Shown piece after piece: positions 52,750 through 62,500 of a DNA stretch of 64,000 bases. The position numbers were made by a program, and so were the translations under genes. The stretch is from Blastopirellula marina (GTDB taxonomy: Bacteria; Planctomycetota; Planctomycetia; Pirellulales; Pirellulaceae), in contig NZ_PUHY01000001.1 in assembly GCF_002967765.1 (NCBI RefSeq), forward strand, positions 186,001 through 250,000, written 5' to 3'. The first letter of the stretch is position 1. Each line of letters starts with the position of its first letter. Below the pieces are notes generated by a model. It made no database searches. It saw only the letters and a program-made list of their open reading frames with translations, and had not been told where the DNA came from.

Positions 52750-55122
52750 GTGAGCAGCAAGATCGCCCCCGGCGCCCCTGGAATTGAACCGCGATGGACA
52801 ACCAGCGCTAAAGAAGGAATCGGCACGGCCTATCACACCAGCTCGCAGGTTTGGTACACGGTAAGCCATGGGATCATCAACGAAATCTATTTTCCCCACG
52901 TCGATTCCCCGAACACGCGTGATCTGCAATTCTTGATCACCGATGGCGAGTCCTTTTGTCATGAAGAACGCCGGGACTTGATTCACAAAGTTGAGCGTCC
53001 CGAGCCCGATGCCCTGCTCTTTCGTCTAACGAATACCGATCCCGACGAGCGATATCGCCTGGTCAAAGAAGTCTTGGGTGAACCGCATTCGTCGGTCGTG
53101 TTGATGCATGTGCGTCTGGAGATCCTCGACAATACGCTGAGCGACAAGTTAAAGCTCTACGTGTTGCTGGCACCCCACATCAAGAATACAGGTGAACACA
53201 ACTATGCCGGATGCAAACACATTGGTGGCTATCACTTGTTGTGTGCCGAGCGAGACGATATTTACCTGGCATTGGGCTGTAGCTGCGACTTTACCAAGCG
53301 ATCAGTCGGATACGTCGGGTACAGCGACGGCTGGCGCGATCTGATGGACAACTTCCAAATGGATTGGCAGTACCACATCGCCCGCGATGGCAACGTGGCT
53401 TTGATGGGAGAAGTCGATCTCTCGAAGGGCCACGAATTCACCGTCGGCGTCGGGATGGGATTCAGTTGCCAAAGTGCCGCGACCCAGTTGCTGCAATCAT
53501 TCGTCTATCCCTTTGATGTATCCCGTGAGAAGTTCATCGAGCAATGGAAGCGAACCAATAAGCCCAATGGGGTCACGCTCGATAGCCCCGCCACAAAAGA
53601 TCTGTTTCGACTCAGCAAATGCATCCTACAGGCCCACGAGGACAAGACCTTTCTTGGTGCCAGCGTCGCGTCGATGAGTATCCCCTGGGGCGAGACGCAA
53701 GACGACGACAATCGTGGCGGTTACCATCTGGTTTGGGCTCGCGATATGGTCCACACAGCAACCGCGTTGCTCGCCTGTCGTGAGCATGAATCGCCACTGC
53801 GAGCGCTCATCTGGCTCTCCTGCGTGCAGGCCGAAGATGGAGGGATGCCGCAGAATAGTGAAATCGACGGCGAGCCGTACTGGCATGGTGTTCAACTAGA
53901 CGAGATCGCGGCTCCGATCCTGTTGGCCTGGCGGCTCAAACAGGCCGATGCGCTGCAAGACTTCGATCCCTGGATTGTGATCCGCCGAGCGGTGCGTTTT
54001 CTGATTCTCAATGGTCCAGTCACCGCTCAGGAACGCTGGGAAGAGAACGCCGGTTACTCGCCTTCGACACTGGCAGCGACCATCGCGGCGACGATCTGCG
54101 CGTCCGATTTCGCTGAGGCCTGCAATCATGAGGAATTGGCCGACTTCCTCCGCGATTACGCCGACTGGCTAGTCGCTAATTTGGAAGCTTGGACGGTTAC
54201 CTCATGCGGCGAATTAGTTCCCGAGAAACCACGCCACTATGTTCGTATCACGCCAGAAACGCCTTGTCCCGGCTCAGTCGCCGCAGATCCGAACAGTGCG
54301 ATGGTGGAAGTGAAAAATGGTGGCGGTACGCACCCGGCCCGCAATGTGGTGGACGCAGGGTTTCTTGATTTAGTACGTCTTGGTATTCGTGCAGCGAACG
54401 ATCCGGTGATCATGGATTCCGTCGAAGTTGTCGATGCCATCCTGAAGCGTGATTTACCACAAGGTCCATGCTGGCGACGTTACAACCACGATGGGTACGG
54501 CCAATATCCCGATGGCCGCGCCTTCGACGGCACCGGCGAAGGTCGATCTTGGCCACTTCTAACTGGCGAACGTGGCCACTACGAACTTGCCATGGGACGC
54601 GATCCAGTGCCACTTGTCAAAGCGATGGAAGGGTTCGCCAACGAAGGAGGTATGCTCTCGGAACAATTGTGGGATGACGATGACCTTCCCGATGGCAGCA
54701 TGAAGTTTGGCGAGCCCAGTGGCGCCGCCATGCCGCTATGTTGGGCGCATGCCGAGTACATTTGCTTAGTGCGAAGCGCCCACGATGGCGTTTGTTTCGA
54801 TCGGATTGAACCGGTATTCCAGCGATACGCGGTTAGCGACACACCAAGCCACTTTGAGATTTGGACATTCGCTCATCAGATCCAGCGTTTAGCCGAAGGG
54901 AAAAAGCTGCGAATCATCTTAGATCGTCCCGCTTTGGTGCACTGGAGTGAGGACGAATGGGAGAACAAGAAGGACATTCGAGCCAAGAAGAATGCCCTCG
55001 AACTGTACTACGTCGATGTGCCGCTCCATCAACACCAAAGCGGCACTCAGATCGTATTCACTTTCTTATGGACCGACGATGAAAAATGGGAAGGCACCGA
55101 TTACCGGATTGAGGTCTCGTAA
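52750..55122 (+). CDS. Glycoside hydrolase family 15 glucoamylase
   Basis: 790 residues without a signal peptide, so cytoplasmic. Residues about 15-265 form the N-terminal beta-sandwich seen in prokaryotic glucoamylases and glucodextranases (GIGTAYHTSSQVWYTVSHGIINEIYFP). Residues about 290-700 are the (alpha/alpha)6 barrel, with GGYHLVWARDMVHTATAL and catalytic glutamates in QERWEENAGYSPST (E431 or E432) and SEQLWDDDDLPDG (E638). GH15 enzymes release beta-D-glucose from alpha-1,4/1,6-glucans. The start GTG 52750 is the only one that gives the full N-domain. The next, convergent gene encodes a polyphosphate-glucokinase-like enzyme, which could phosphorylate the glucose released. Confidence 0.93.
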   Translation: MSSKIAPGAPGIEPRWTTSAKEGIGTAYHTSSQVWYTVSHGIINEIYFPHVDSPNTRDLQFLITDGESFCHEERRDLIHKVERPEPDALLFRLTNTDPDERYRLVKEVLGEPHSSVVLMHVRLEILDNTLSDKLKLYVLLAPHIKNTGEHNYAGCKHIGGYHLLCAERDDIYLALGCSCDFTKRSVGYVGYSDGWRDLMDNFQMDWQYHIARDGNVALMGEVDLSKGHEFTVGVGMGFSCQSAATQLLQSFVYPFDVSREKFIEQWKRTNKPNGVTLDSPATKDLFRLSKCILQAHEDKTFLGASVASMSIPWGETQDDDNRGGYHLVWARDMVHTATALLACREHESPLRALIWLSCVQAEDGGMPQNSEIDGEPYWHGVQLDEIAAPILLAWRLKQADALQDFDPWIVIRRAVRFLILNGPVTAQERWEENAGYSPSTLAATIAATICASDFAEACNHEELADFLRDYADWLVANLEAWTVTSCGELVPEKPRHYVRITPETPCPGSVAADPNSAMVEVKNGGGTHPARNVVDAGFLDLVRLGIRAANDPVIMDSVEVVDAILKRDLPQGPCWRRYNHDGYGQYPDGRAFDGTGEGRSWPLLTGERGHYELAMGRDPVPLVKAMEGFANEGGMLSEQLWDDDDLPDGSMKFGEPSGAAMPLCWAHAEYICLVRSAHDGVCFDRIEPVFQRYAVSDTPSHFEIWTFAHQIQRLAEGKKLRIILDRPALVHWSEDEWENKKDIRAKKNALELYYVDVPLHQHQSGTQIVFTFLWTDDEKWEGTDYRIEVS

Positions 55123-55153
55123 CCGATTCCGTGTTTCCCATCTGCTTTTGTCT

Positions 55154-55822
55154 TTAGAGCTGGATGTGGGAAGATTCGTCCCACATCCGGAAGCCGCCAA
55201 TGAAGGCGTTTCCGTTCGCGCAGACGGTAACATTTTCCGGAAGGTCGTCCATTGATTTTGCATTTCCTCCACCCAGAACAACATATTCCGGTTCGAGCGC
55301 AGCGGTTAGCATTCGGATGGCCTCGTTGACCTCCGCACGCCACTTCTTCTTACCAAGTTCGTCACGGCCCTTCTGACCCACATACTCCTCAAACGTTTTT
55401 CCCTTCTTGTAGGGCAGATGGGCAAGTTCCATCGGCTGGAGCACGCCTTCGATGATCATGGCCGAGCCTAGTCCGGTTCCAAGACCCAGAAACAACATGC
55501 GTCCTCCCTTATAATCGCCGAGGGCCTGCATTGCCGCGTCGTTGACAACCTTGGTCGGCTTTCCAAATGCTTCTGCGAAGTCGAAACCTTCCCAGCCGCT
55601 GCCTAAATTGTGTGGGTCTTTCATGACCTTTCCCCGCAGTACCGGGGCAGGGATACCGATCGAGATCGCATCGAACGACCAATCGGCCGTCGCTTCTTTG
55701 ACCTTATCAACCATATCTTGAGCGGTAAGATTCGGGCCGGACGCAAATTTCCTACGTTCGTCACAATCGGACCGGAGAAACTTGACGTTGCTTCCCCCCA
55801 CGTCTATTGAAAGGATGATCAT
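55154..55822 (-). CDS. ppgK: Polyphosphate glucokinase-like ROK protein
   Basis: 222 residues of the ROK/hexokinase fold. Phosphate-1 motif MIILSIDVGGSNVKF. ISIGIPAPVLRGKV and VVNDAAMQALGDYKGG follow, with D of VNDAA as catalytic base. Phosphate-2 is LGLGTGLGSAMI, and adenosine-site VVLGGGNAKS is near the end. It is shorter than typical ROK glucokinases (about 300 residues) and close to strictly polyphosphate-using PPGK members. It lacks the ROK cysteine-zinc motif. It would phosphorylate glucose using polyphosphate or ATP. ATG 55822 has GGTGA upstream. Converges with the GH15 gene, suggesting glucose from intracellular glucan enters glycolysis here. Confidence 0.85.
   Translation of the reverse strand: MIILSIDVGGSNVKFLRSDCDERRKFASGPNLTAQDMVDKVKEATADWSFDAISIGIPAPVLRGKVMKDPHNLGSGWEGFDFAEAFGKPTKVVNDAAMQALGDYKGGRMLFLGLGTGLGSAMIIEGVLQPMELAHLPYKKGKTFEEYVGQKGRDELGKKKWRAEVNEAIRMLTAALEPEYVVLGGGNAKSMDDLPENVTVCANGNAFIGGFRMWDESSHIQL
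55162..55188. terminator. 10-bp inverted repeat at the GH15/ppgK convergent junction
   Basis: GGATGTGGGA at 55162-55171 pairs with TCCCACATCC at 55179-55188 around a 7-base loop. It lies 40 bases after the GH15 stop and inside the last codons of the ppgK-like gene. No T-run on either side. Confidence 0.45.
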
Positions 55823-55966
55823 TTCTTCACCGTCGTGGCATCTTCTAGGATGAATATGGTATCGTGTGAATCTCTTCGCACGACACGTGGACAGTCGTTT
55901 CTTCGACGTACCATCGTCGCCGAATATTGTTGTTTAGGGAATAACAAAAGGAAAGGATAGCACCTG

Positions 55967-56611
55967 ATGTCGACCAATCCGGCCAAGCAATTTTATGATC
56001 GCATCAGCCACGTCTACGATTTAATCGCGGATGGCGGCGAACACCAGGCACGCGAGCAGGGTTTGAAGGTGCTGGATGTACAAGAAGGAGAGACCGTACT
56101 GGAGATCGGATACGGCACCGGAAACTCGGTGATCGAGTTGGCCAAGAGCGTCGGTCCTTCGGGCGAGGTCCTGGGCATCGACATCTCGAAAGGGATGCAG
56201 GAAGTTGCCCGAAAAAAAGTGAAGGAAGCGGGCTTTAAGGATATCGTTTCGCTGTTGATCGGTGCGGTCCCTCCCCTCCCCTTCGAGGACGACTCATTCG
56301 ATGTCGTCACGATGAGCTTCACGCTCGAGCTGTTCCCGCTCGACACCATTCCCACCGTTCTAGCGGAATGCCGCCGCGTATTGAAGCCTGGAGGCCGGCT
56401 GGGCGTCGTCAGCATGGCAACCGTCGCCGAGGGTGACAAAGCAAGCAGCCTCGAAAAGACGTATGTGTGGATGCATACCCATTTCCCACACATCGTCGAC
56501 TGCCAACCGATCGCACTCGAACAGTTCGTCACCGACGCCGGCTTTAAGCTCGACAAGCAGGAACGTATCGATCTGTTTACCATGCCGGTGGCCATCGTGG
56601 TGGCCTCGTGA
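55967..56611 (+). CDS. Class I SAM-dependent methyltransferase (UbiE-like)
   Basis: 214 residues. Motif I VLEIGYGTGNS (about 44-54) binds S-adenosylmethionine. EVLGIDISKGM carries the acidic ribose-binding residue. LPFEDDSFDVVTMSFTLELF is motif IV and post-I, and RVLKPGGRLGVVS is motif V. The layout is that of the Methyltransf_11/25 (UbiE/COQ5) group. Substrate unknown: quinone, lipid or small molecule. Strong purine-rich ribosome site (AAAGGAAAGGA) before ATG 55967. It ends before a bidirectional terminator at 56737-56780. Confidence 0.92.
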   Translation: MSTNPAKQFYDRISHVYDLIADGGEHQAREQGLKVLDVQEGETVLEIGYGTGNSVIELAKSVGPSGEVLGIDISKGMQEVARKKVKEAGFKDIVSLLIGAVPPLPFEDDSFDVVTMSFTLELFPLDTIPTVLAECRRVLKPGGRLGVVSMATVAEGDKASSLEKTYVWMHTHFPHIVDCQPIALEQFVTDAGFKLDKQERIDLFTMPVAIVVAS

Positions 56612-56736
56612 TCTTTGAGAAAACTCTTTTGTGATGATCTAGACATCGTTGATCGCATTATGAATGTGCGATCAGTAACTGTTCAGACCAGACAAATCTT
56701 GGCCGCCGTCATTTGACGGACGAAGTACTACCAACA

Positions 56737-56780
56737 TAAAAAAAGCCTGGCAACGAGCAAACGTTGCCAGGCTTTTTCTA
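56737..56780. terminator. Bidirectional rho-independent terminator
   Basis: AAGCCTGGCAACG pairs with CGTTGCCAGGCTT (13 bp, 6-base loop), with an A-run before and T-run after. It serves both the methyltransferase (plus) and the PDZ protein gene (minus). Confidence 0.92.
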
Positions 56781-56808
56781 TACCTCATTTGACGCTGCTG
56801 CGTCTGAC

Positions 56809-57681
56809 TTAAGATTCGTTCCACTCTAACCCGTAGAACGGAAAGACGGGCTCGGTGAATTCCCAGATAACGCGACCATCGTCGGTGCGGAACACCCGAG
56901 GGGCATCAAATTCAATGCGTTCGCTGGACATATTTAAGGCACGAAGCAAATGTCCCCGCTCGTTCTTGGGGAGATCGCTGCGACTGGTGATATCTTGACG
57001 GATTTCATCCCGCGTTCCTTCAAACTTGAGCGACTTAACTTTGCCTACATTGTCCAAATAGCTAACCTGGGCCTGAAATCGGTTATCGCCAAGTGATTTA
57101 ATGCTTAGCGAATCGAATGACGACCATTGCGACGGATCATTCGTGGAAGCTGACTGGTTATGCTTATCCATGTTGGGCTTGCTGGCCGTGCGGGTCATCG
57201 GGATGTCATGCTCTGCCAAGGTGACCATTGCATTATGTGTCTCCGCGTCTCGCTGATAACTCAGTTTGACCTTACTGCCAGGTTTCGAGTCGCGTATTAG
57301 CGACATCAATTGACCTGGCGTGTAAAGCTTTTGATCGTCGTAGGTCATGAGAACATCTTTCGCTTTTAGGCCAGCCTGATCGGCTGGTGATCCTGACGCA
57401 ACGTCTTGCACCATAACCCCTTGAAGGTGCTCGACTTCATCACGTAGGTGAGCGAAGAACCCTTCGTGTTGTGGTCGGACCGTTACGCCTAGGTAGGTCG
57501 CTTTCTTGACTTGTTCTTTCTGCACCGAGGCCTGCGTGTGGGAATCGTCTTTCACTTCCGTCCTGGTCCCAGAATCGTTGCTGGCCTTACTGTCCTTCTT
57601 CTTGGCACTTGCTAGATCGGCAGACATACCGAGGATTGCAACGCTAAGCACGCCTGCCGAGATCGCTTGTAAACTCTTCAT
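56809..57681 (-). CDS. Secreted PDZ-domain protein
   Basis: 290 residues. Signal peptide about 1-26 (MKSLQAISAGVLSVAILGMSADLASA), followed by a charged, Lys/Ser/Asp-rich stretch to about 55. A PDZ domain lies at about 60-155, with ATYLGVTVRP, VMVQDVASGSPADQAGLKAKDVL and TPGQLMSLIRDSKPGSKVKLSY. No protease domain precedes it, unlike DegP/HtrA, so it is probably a binding module. The remainder (155-290) is of unknown fold, with a Trp-containing end (VIWEFTEPVFPFYGLEW). Start ATG 57681 with AAAGGAG about 10 bases upstream. It may bind and position a periplasmic protein partner. Confidence 0.85.
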   Translation of the reverse strand: MKSLQAISAGVLSVAILGMSADLASAKKKDSKASNDSGTRTEVKDDSHTQASVQKEQVKKATYLGVTVRPQHEGFFAHLRDEVEHLQGVMVQDVASGSPADQAGLKAKDVLMTYDDQKLYTPGQLMSLIRDSKPGSKVKLSYQRDAETHNAMVTLAEHDIPMTRTASKPNMDKHNQSASTNDPSQWSSFDSLSIKSLGDNRFQAQVSYLDNVGKVKSLKFEGTRDEIRQDITSRSDLPKNERGHLLRALNMSSERIEFDAPRVFRTDDGRVIWEFTEPVFPFYGLEWNES

Positions 57682-57835
57682 CTTGATACTCCTTTGTCGA
57701 GGGGTGAATTACTGCTGACGGTTAATGCGCCCGCACAACGACGGCGCGAGCGTTCAACCGAGATCAGAGGGACCTCCCCATTCGCCTCTGCGTGTTAGAA
57801 AAGCAAAGGCCATACCAGGAGAAAGAGCTCATCCA

Positions 57836-57870
57836 TAAAAAAACGCTTGCCTGGATATTCAGGCAAGCGT
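57836..57870 (-). terminator. Rho-independent terminator of the coiled-coil protein gene
   Basis: On the minus strand, ACGCTTGCCTG pairs with CAGGCAAGCGT (11 bp, 6-base loop) followed by TTTTTTT. It closes the minus-strand gene 57935-59422, about 65 bases past its stop. Confidence 0.92.
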
Positions 57871-57934
57871 CACTGGTCTTCATGCAAAACAGATCAAACG
57901 AAACACATCCGTCTCGGTTGATCCTAGTTTCGTG

Positions 57935-59422
57935 CTATTCTGGCGAAGACGATTGTTCGAGGACTTGATCGGTCTCAGCACCTTCTGGACGAATGCTTTG
58001 GAAGTAACGACGAATCGTTTGGCGATGTCCCAGTGGAATTGATTCACTGTTGAGAACCGATTCGCTCATCGCTTCATACTCCTGGGCCTTTTCGCGATAG
58101 CTACGAACGGCTTCCTGTTCGCGAGCTGTCCCTTCTTCGGTTTCGATGTCGACGTCACCTTGGCCTGAGTCCTGCCCGGTCAGGTTCATTTGGGGATTGG
58201 TGTGTAACAGCGGAGTCTGATCGCCAGGAGCATTTTCGGTGCTGGCAGATCCCGCTTTCTTACCACCCTTTTTTGGGCTGGCCGATGGATTGTTACACTG
58301 TCCTTGGCAACTCGATTTACATTCGCTGAGGCATTGGCACTGCTTACGCAACAGATCGCTCAGCTTCTTGCGATTGCCCTGTTTCTTACATTCGCTCGCA
58401 AGCCCCTTCATGCCTTCTTTAAATTGGCTACGATCCCCTTGCGAAAGTCCGGAGCTGATCTGGCCCAAAGCTTCCTTCATCTGCTGACGCTTTTGACCAC
58501 TGGGACCGCTATTCTGCTTCAATTCGTCTAGCTTTTCTGTGATCGCCTTTTCGGTCTTGCGATCGAGTTTGGGCATGTCCATCTTGGCGAGTTCTTCTTC
58601 TGCCTTTTCCATGTCCCCTTGGGCCATGGCCTTACCAGCGGCTTCCATTGCTTCGGACAGGGACAACACGTCACCGACCTTGGCCAGTTCATTGCCCATA
58701 TCAGGCTCTAACTTGGCTTGCATCTCTTGCAACGAGGCTTCCATTTCCGAAAGCTTGGCGAGGGCTTCTTTAGGGTCTGCTGCCTCTTCCTTCAAAGCTT
58801 CCGTCTGCTGCATCAGCTCTTGGATGAGCTTTTCCAGTTCGGGATCTTTATGTTCCTTTTGGAAGTCTTCCAGTTCTTTGAGGTTCTCCGTTACGCGATC
58901 AGCAGAATCGAGAACCGTTTCATTCGGAGCCAAGGCAGCTTCGGCTTGCGATCGGACCGATGGCAAAATTACCAACAGCACCGCACCGATCCCCAAACAC
59001 ACTGCTAACGGAAACCATTTCGGTCGCGAGATCGGAGCGACCTTCACCGGATCGATGTTAGCCAGATGCTTTTGCGTATCTTCCAGCTGAAGACGATGGA
59101 TAGGACCATCAGAGGATGTCTGCAGGAATCCAAGTGCCGTTTGTGTGCGATCTTTCAAATTGCAAACGTGATCAATCGCCGCAGCCGCTTCACGGATCGT
59201 GGCTTGGCGGATGAACGCGTAAAACAGCCCCAAAATTGGGCCGGCCACCAACGTGGCGACAACCCATCCCCAAGACCACTCGGCCTGGATCAGCCAGCGA
59301 ACGGCACCGAGAAGGCAAGCCGCGATTCCACTGGATAGTAGCCCGTACGATGCACACTTCCACAATCGCTGCAGTTGTTGGCGATGACGGACGTCGAGAA
59401 CACGCTGCTGAATCGGTGACAT
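57935..59422 (-). CDS. Membrane protein with long coiled-coil (DUF4175-like), unknown
   Basis: 495 residues. Two N-terminal transmembrane hairpins (about 25-70) lead into a cytoplasmic linker (REAAAAIDHVCNLKDRTQTALG). A third helix (about 135-155) is followed by a long alpha-helical, Glu/Lys/Met-rich region (about 170-320; PDMGNELAKVGDVLSLSEAMEAAGKAMAQG). A Cys-rich patch (CQCLSECKSSCQGQCNN) and an acidic, Gln-rich tail end the protein. The layout resembles DUF4175-type proteins that lie in MoxR/BatA-like operons, though no such neighbours are in the window. The Cys patch might bind metal. Function unknown. The start has AGGAA upstream. The giant DUF1583-like gene lies upstream on the same strand, 104 bases away. 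Confidence 0.8.
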   Translation of the reverse strand: MSPIQQRVLDVRHRQQLQRLWKCASYGLLSSGIAACLLGAVRWLIQAEWSWGWVVATLVAGPILGLFYAFIRQATIREAAAAIDHVCNLKDRTQTALGFLQTSSDGPIHRLQLEDTQKHLANIDPVKVAPISRPKWFPLAVCLGIGAVLLVILPSVRSQAEAALAPNETVLDSADRVTENLKELEDFQKEHKDPELEKLIQELMQQTEALKEEAADPKEALAKLSEMEASLQEMQAKLEPDMGNELAKVGDVLSLSEAMEAAGKAMAQGDMEKAEEELAKMDMPKLDRKTEKAITEKLDELKQNSGPSGQKRQQMKEALGQISSGLSQGDRSQFKEGMKGLASECKKQGNRKKLSDLLRKQCQCLSECKSSCQGQCNNPSASPKKGGKKAGSASTENAPGDQTPLLHTNPQMNLTGQDSGQGDVDIETEEGTAREQEAVRSYREKAQEYEAMSESVLNSESIPLGHRQTIRRYFQSIRPEGAETDQVLEQSSSPE

Positions 59423-59526
59423 GATTGCATTTCCTAAATGGTGGGAAGCAATACCGCGTCTTGAAACAAACCCCTCTTAAGGAGTCAACATACCGCTATA
59501 GCTGGGAATGATCCAGTCAAATTCTT

Positions 59527-62500
59527 CTAATTTGCGCCTTGGGCTGGCTCCAAATCGCGAATCACGAGGTTACCAATTGCGCAGTTTACCACGGCAGCGT
59601 CATCTGACGCCTTGGCTCGAATGCTGATCGACCGAATTTTCGCGTTGCCAACCGTAAAACTATGAATGAGACGAAACGGCTGATTCTCGCCCCATGAGGA
59701 TAGGCAGTGAATTTGACCACCGAGACGCACTAATCGGAGTCGTCCGACCGCGGAATTCTCCCGAATGGCCTCGTAGCCCAGCATCGAGCCATTCTGACCT
59801 GGTAGGTCCCCCCGGTAAGAAACCGCATTGATCGGGTCACCTTTCGCCGTGACTCCCACCGCGTTCTCGACGGACGAGTGCGCCGTATCGTCCATGTGAG
59901 CGACAAGCGAGAAATTGCAGCCCCAGCCACTACCGGGGCTCTTCAAATTTAGATCTTGGAAGTCGACCGTGATTTCAGTATCTCCAGTAAGCGAAACTGT
60001 CTTTTCTACACCGGGCCAGCGTCCCCAACTTCCACCTTGCTCGAGTTGAAGGCCAAGTTTGTCGTCAACGACCGAAAACATCCCAGCTGGTCCCAGCATC
60101 TTCAGGCCATCACTCTTCAGAGCTTCGTACGACTTGGCTAGGTTGACTTCCTGCGTTTGTCCAAACTCGGCTTGATAAGGAACCAGTGGACCTTGGCGGG
60201 AATAGGCCAATTGTTGATCTTCGACCTTAGGCAACGACTTCGGCCAATCTCCTCGATACTTCATGTTACGCACGCGAGCTTCCGTCTTATCGCTGTAGCG
60301 AAACAGGCCAAAGAAGCGTTCGTTCTTGGGCGTCGTAAGTTGTTGCTGCGCAACCTCTTTACCATTGACCTGAACCGTAAGTTTATCGCCTTGCACTGCG
60401 AGTCGAATCTTATTCCAACCGTTCTCGACTAGTGCCGGAGCGGTTTCGCTGAGCGGCGTTCGGTTGTCGACTGCGAGATCGCTTGTTTCCCAGCGAGCAT
60501 CAGTCAACTGATGGGTCGCCACGCCATCTTTTTCCAGTAGAAAGGCAGTCCGACCTAGCGCAGGATGGATTTCAAACTGACCTGGTTCGTAAAACACTTC
60601 GTACTCAATTTCCCCGTCCTCGAGCATCGGACGGGAATACATCATCAAACTTTCTAGCGGCGAAGCGGATCGATCCTTGCGAAGATTCCCAAAGATCTCG
60701 CCATCCTTCTTGACGTAAGTGGCGTTGGCATTGTGGTCTTGCGAGTGCCAATCACTGTAAAAGTCGGATCGCCATGCCCACCAATTCGTCGACTCGATTA
60801 AATCGATTTCCTTGGGAATCTTTGGTTCGCCCACGATCCGCAGATTGCGCACCTCGAATGCGTTACGGGCCAAGTGCGATTGCAACACCACCCAGGGGTC
60901 CGGTGTACCGGGTAGCTTGTCTTCGTGGATCTTGACGCCGTTGGTATAGGTTGTGATCGTGTTGCCATCGACAACGATGCGAAACTTGGCCATTCCCTTC
61001 CAGTTCGGGATTTCCAGCTCGCTTCCCTCATCGGTCTGACCATGTCCGACAGTGATGACCCGGACCTTCTTGAGATCATACCTCGGTTCGGCAGAGCGTC
61101 GTCCGACCGAAATCACGCCTTCTCGATGCCCAAGTATCGATCGCTCGGCCAGGATCTCGTAACTGCCCGTAAGCGGTGACTGAAAGAACAACTGATTCCA
61201 AGTATCACCGGGTATCTGGGAAACAACACCAGGCTCGTAAACCCACTGCGAAAAGTGATAACCACGGCCGTGCATGTTCGCGGCGACATAGGGAACTTCA
61301 CTCCACTGTGTCAGCCGCTTGTCGCTTTCACGAACCTCGTCGCCAAGTTGCGCGAACTCGATCGCACCATATGCGGCCTCAACCATCATTCGCCAGTGGG
61401 AATTCCCCGAACTTTTCTCGCCATCTCGTTCCTGATCGCGGAATGTACGGGCCAATGACATACCCAGCTTCCATACCTCGGGATGCTTTGCGTACTGGAT
61501 CGCGAGCAGCAACTCAGGCATCCGCTCTGCCTCAGTGAGATCTTTGGATAATGGTTGTTGCAAATTCGCGAACAACTTTTGGTACTGGCTTCGGGCCGTT
61601 TCCCAATCATCCGCCTCTAAGGCGATGAGTGCGAGCAACACGTGCTTACTACGAGCAGCAACGTCTCCGGTGGGCTTGAGTGCGTCGACTTGAGATTTGA
61701 GTTGTTCGAGTTGAGAAAGCGTCCCCGCGAGATGCACCATTTCAACAGCTGGACTAACTAGATAGTCCTGCAACTCGATATTGCTCGAAACGGTGGCAAC
61801 AGGGTAGTCAAAGTAGATTCTCCACTCTTGGCGATCTGCGTTAGGCAAAATCCAACGCGAGAGCAATTCGTAAGCGGCCTGATCATCGAGTTCTGCGGCC
61901 TTGGCAATCACTTCTCGAACCATCGCTCGTGCCAACTCCGGCGATGACAGCATCTCTGCCATCTTATGATCTGCATGCGTTAAAGGCTTCGTGGTCGCGA
62001 GAGACTCGCTGTTGATCAATTGCTTGGTGTCGGTAGGCCAATTACCACTCAAGGTGACGTTGCGCACCTTGCCTTCCATCTCCTTAAAGCGGTGAATGCC
62101 GAAGCGAGAATCGCCGAACTCAGCAACCGGTCGCTGGTAGACCGATTGGCCATTGATTTTGACGATCAGGTTACTGTTCTGAATTTGCAGTTCAGCCTGA
62201 TTCCAATCGTTTTCTCTCAATGCAATGGAGTCAGCCTGGCAGTAAGCTTCCTCTTTGATCTGGTTTTGAGGATCGACCCAGTGCTTTTCCTCTTCGCTGG
62301 TCAACCAGTGCGACATCACCCCATCCGAGGTCAACAAGATGCCAATACGCCCGAAGGTTGGCGAAACGAGTGTCTTTTTAGGTTCGTAATAAAACTCGTA
62401 GCGAACGCTATCTCCTTCCTGAAGCGGACGCTGGTAAAACACCCAACTGTCGGCATCCTTCAGATCAGGAACGGCCCGACCTAACAGAATGTCGTCTTCC

